Below, piece after piece: positions 5,217 to 5,554 of a DNA stretch of 5,554 nucleotides (position 1 is the stretch's first letter; each line of letters opens with the position of its first letter). The notes beneath the pieces were generated by a model. The model searched no databases. It was not told where the DNA came from and worked only from the letters and a program-made list of their open reading frames with translations. Both the position numbers and the translations under genes were made by a program. The stretch is from CAYXPG01 sp964564845 (GTDB taxonomy: Bacteria > Planctomycetota > Phycisphaerae > Sedimentisphaerales > Anaerobacaceae): NCBI GenBank assembly GCA_964564845.1, contig CAZMCN010000128.1, forward strand, positions 1-5,554. The letters are read 5' to 3'.

Positions 5217-5293
5217 CGGTAGACGAAATTGGGGGGAACGACTCCCTCCAGGAGCGACAAATACGCGGAGAACCGCACGTAAAGGAACAGCTT

Positions 5294-5312
5294 GTCCTGA
5301 GCTTGTCGAAGG
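5294..5312. repeat. Interspersed repeat of the tgagc..gtcgaa type, CC/GG form
   Basis: GTCCTGAGCTTGTCGAAGG is a short element that I recall as widespread between and within genes of many environmental bacteria. It is flanked by GGAACAGC (5284-5291) and GCAGTTCC (5313-5320), imperfect inverted arms. In the frame of 5176-5397 it reads CPELVEGQ, a peptide typical of repeat-derived translations. It shares its template with the 24-bp tandem units at 5477-5554. Confidence 0.65.
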
Positions 5313-5337
5313 GCAGTTCCAGTCAAATTTAGTCAAT

Positions 5338-5378
5338 AACTACGAACTACGAACTAAATTATGCAAAACAAACCCAAT
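5338..5378. repeat. Heptad repeat and first copy of a 32-nt module
   Basis: AACTACG occurs twice in tandem (5338-5351) followed by AACT. The 32-nt module (5347-5378) begins CTACGAACT and ends AAAACAAACCCAAT. It matches the copy at 5437-5468 at 27 of 32 positions by my count. Confidence 0.6.
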
Positions 5379-5436
5379 TTCCGAAAAGCTCAAATGAACA
5401 TAACTTCAGTTAATACAATGAACTATGAACAACAAA

Positions 5437-5468
5437 CTACGAACTGTTTTATCAAAAACAAACCCAAT
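5437..5468. repeat. Second copy of the 32-nt module
   Basis: This copy is exactly 90 nt downstream of the first (5347-5378) and the same length. Both share CTACGAACT and the 14-nt end AAAACAAACCCAAT; the differences lie in the middle. The 90-nt spacing is a multiple of three, so both stay in the same frame. Confidence 0.6.
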
Positions 5469-5476
5469 CAAACCCA

Positions 5477-5554
5477 ACCTGTGGTGAGCAAAGTCGAACC
5501 ACCTGTGGTGAGCAAAGTCGAACCACCTGTGGTGAGCAAAGTCGAACCACCTGT
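5477..5554. repeat. 24-bp tandem repeat array, cut by the window edge
   Basis: Three identical 24-bp units (5477-5500, 5501-5524, 5525-5548) and the first 6 bases of a fourth reach the last base of the window. Each begins ACCTGTGG and contains GTGGTGAGCAAAGTCGAACC. The unit encodes eight residues (PVVSKVEP, cyclically) without a stop in one frame. The identity of the copies points to recent expansion or to assembly limits. It is a variant of the element at 5294-5312. Confidence 0.95.

Larger units (their letters stand above)
4998..5554. other. Gene-free stretch made of short repeats
   Basis: This 557-bp region holds no recognisable protein or RNA gene. It is a mosaic of short repeat modules, listed separately: the AT-rich repeat end, a three-unit array, a palindrome within a promoter, a 12-bp hairpin, a tgagcttgtcgaa element, two copies of a 32-nt module and a 24-bp tandem array. 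Open frames crossing it on both strands (5001-5336 minus and 5176-5397 plus) change composition exactly at the module borders and look incidental. Confidence 0.75.
5361..5554 (+). other. Open frame through the repeats, running out of the window
   Basis: A frame starts at ATG 5361 with MQNKPNFRKAQMNITSV and is open to the window edge, at least 64 codons. Its last part is the repeated octapeptide PVVSKVEP, because the 24-bp tandem unit keeps frame. I recall very similar short predicted proteins scattered through Planctomycetota assemblies, which fits a dispersed repeat rather than a gene. No Shine-Dalgarno sequence precedes it, and its composition (Asn, Gln, Lys, Thr) follows the AC-rich repeats. 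I would not call it a real protein without expression data. Confidence 0.3.

Noticed and set aside
5001..5336. Minus-strand frame of 111 codons across the repeat field.
   Set aside because: Its sequence changes character at each repeat border and consists of peptides typical of translated interspersed repeats (CPSTSSGQ, HREHRRHRE).
5176..5397. Plus-strand frame of 73 codons containing CPELVEGQ.
   Set aside because: It starts next to the 12-bp hairpin region and is built from repeat modules, with no gene signals.
5477..5554. CRISPR array at the right edge.
   Set aside because: The 24-bp units abut directly with no spacers between them, so this is a simple tandem repeat.

Overview
The window looks like a chromosomal segment from a Planctomycetota bacterium, probably of the Phycisphaerae/Sedimentisphaerales type, and possibly from an environmental assembly. 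This is an inference from three things: the RHS core wording near 4700-4920, the ClpP-fold protein ending in a coiled coil, and the style of the short interspersed repeats at the right end. No rRNA or other firm taxonomic marker is present.

Layout. Positions 105-662 (+) encode an O6-alkylguanine-DNA alkyltransferase. Its 3' end overlaps by 17 nt the convergent gene at 646-1353 (-), which encodes a small membrane protein with an N-terminal zinc ribbon and a bacterial PH-like domain. After a 200-bp spacer with one hairpin comes 1554-2900 (-), an exported protein of the NfeD/SppA/ClpP fold whose nucleophile position reads Ala rather than Ser. A divergent promoter region (2901-3086) separates it from der at 3087-4412 (+), the double-GTPase needed for 50S ribosome assembly. 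Each of these two genes has a TGGTATAATA promoter core.

From 4413 onward the window holds debris rather than intact genes. There is a possible 33-codon remnant on the minus strand (4460-4561), a 12-bp tandem duplication, and a 5'-truncated RHS C-terminal core (4656-4997). A 557-bp stretch of short repeats then runs to the window edge: a three-unit array of about 34 bp per unit, a palindrome embedded in a good promoter, a 12-bp hairpin, two related repeats of the tgagc..gtcgaa type, and a 24-bp tandem array that leaves the window.

The four intact genes do not form an evident pathway. They are DNA repair, an unknown membrane PH protein, an envelope pseudoprotease candidate and ribosome biogenesis. 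I see no CRISPR array, tRNA, rRNA, complete transposase or defence system. The most interesting material is the repeat field and the apparently inactivated ClpP-fold protein. Nothing here establishes a new biological system.
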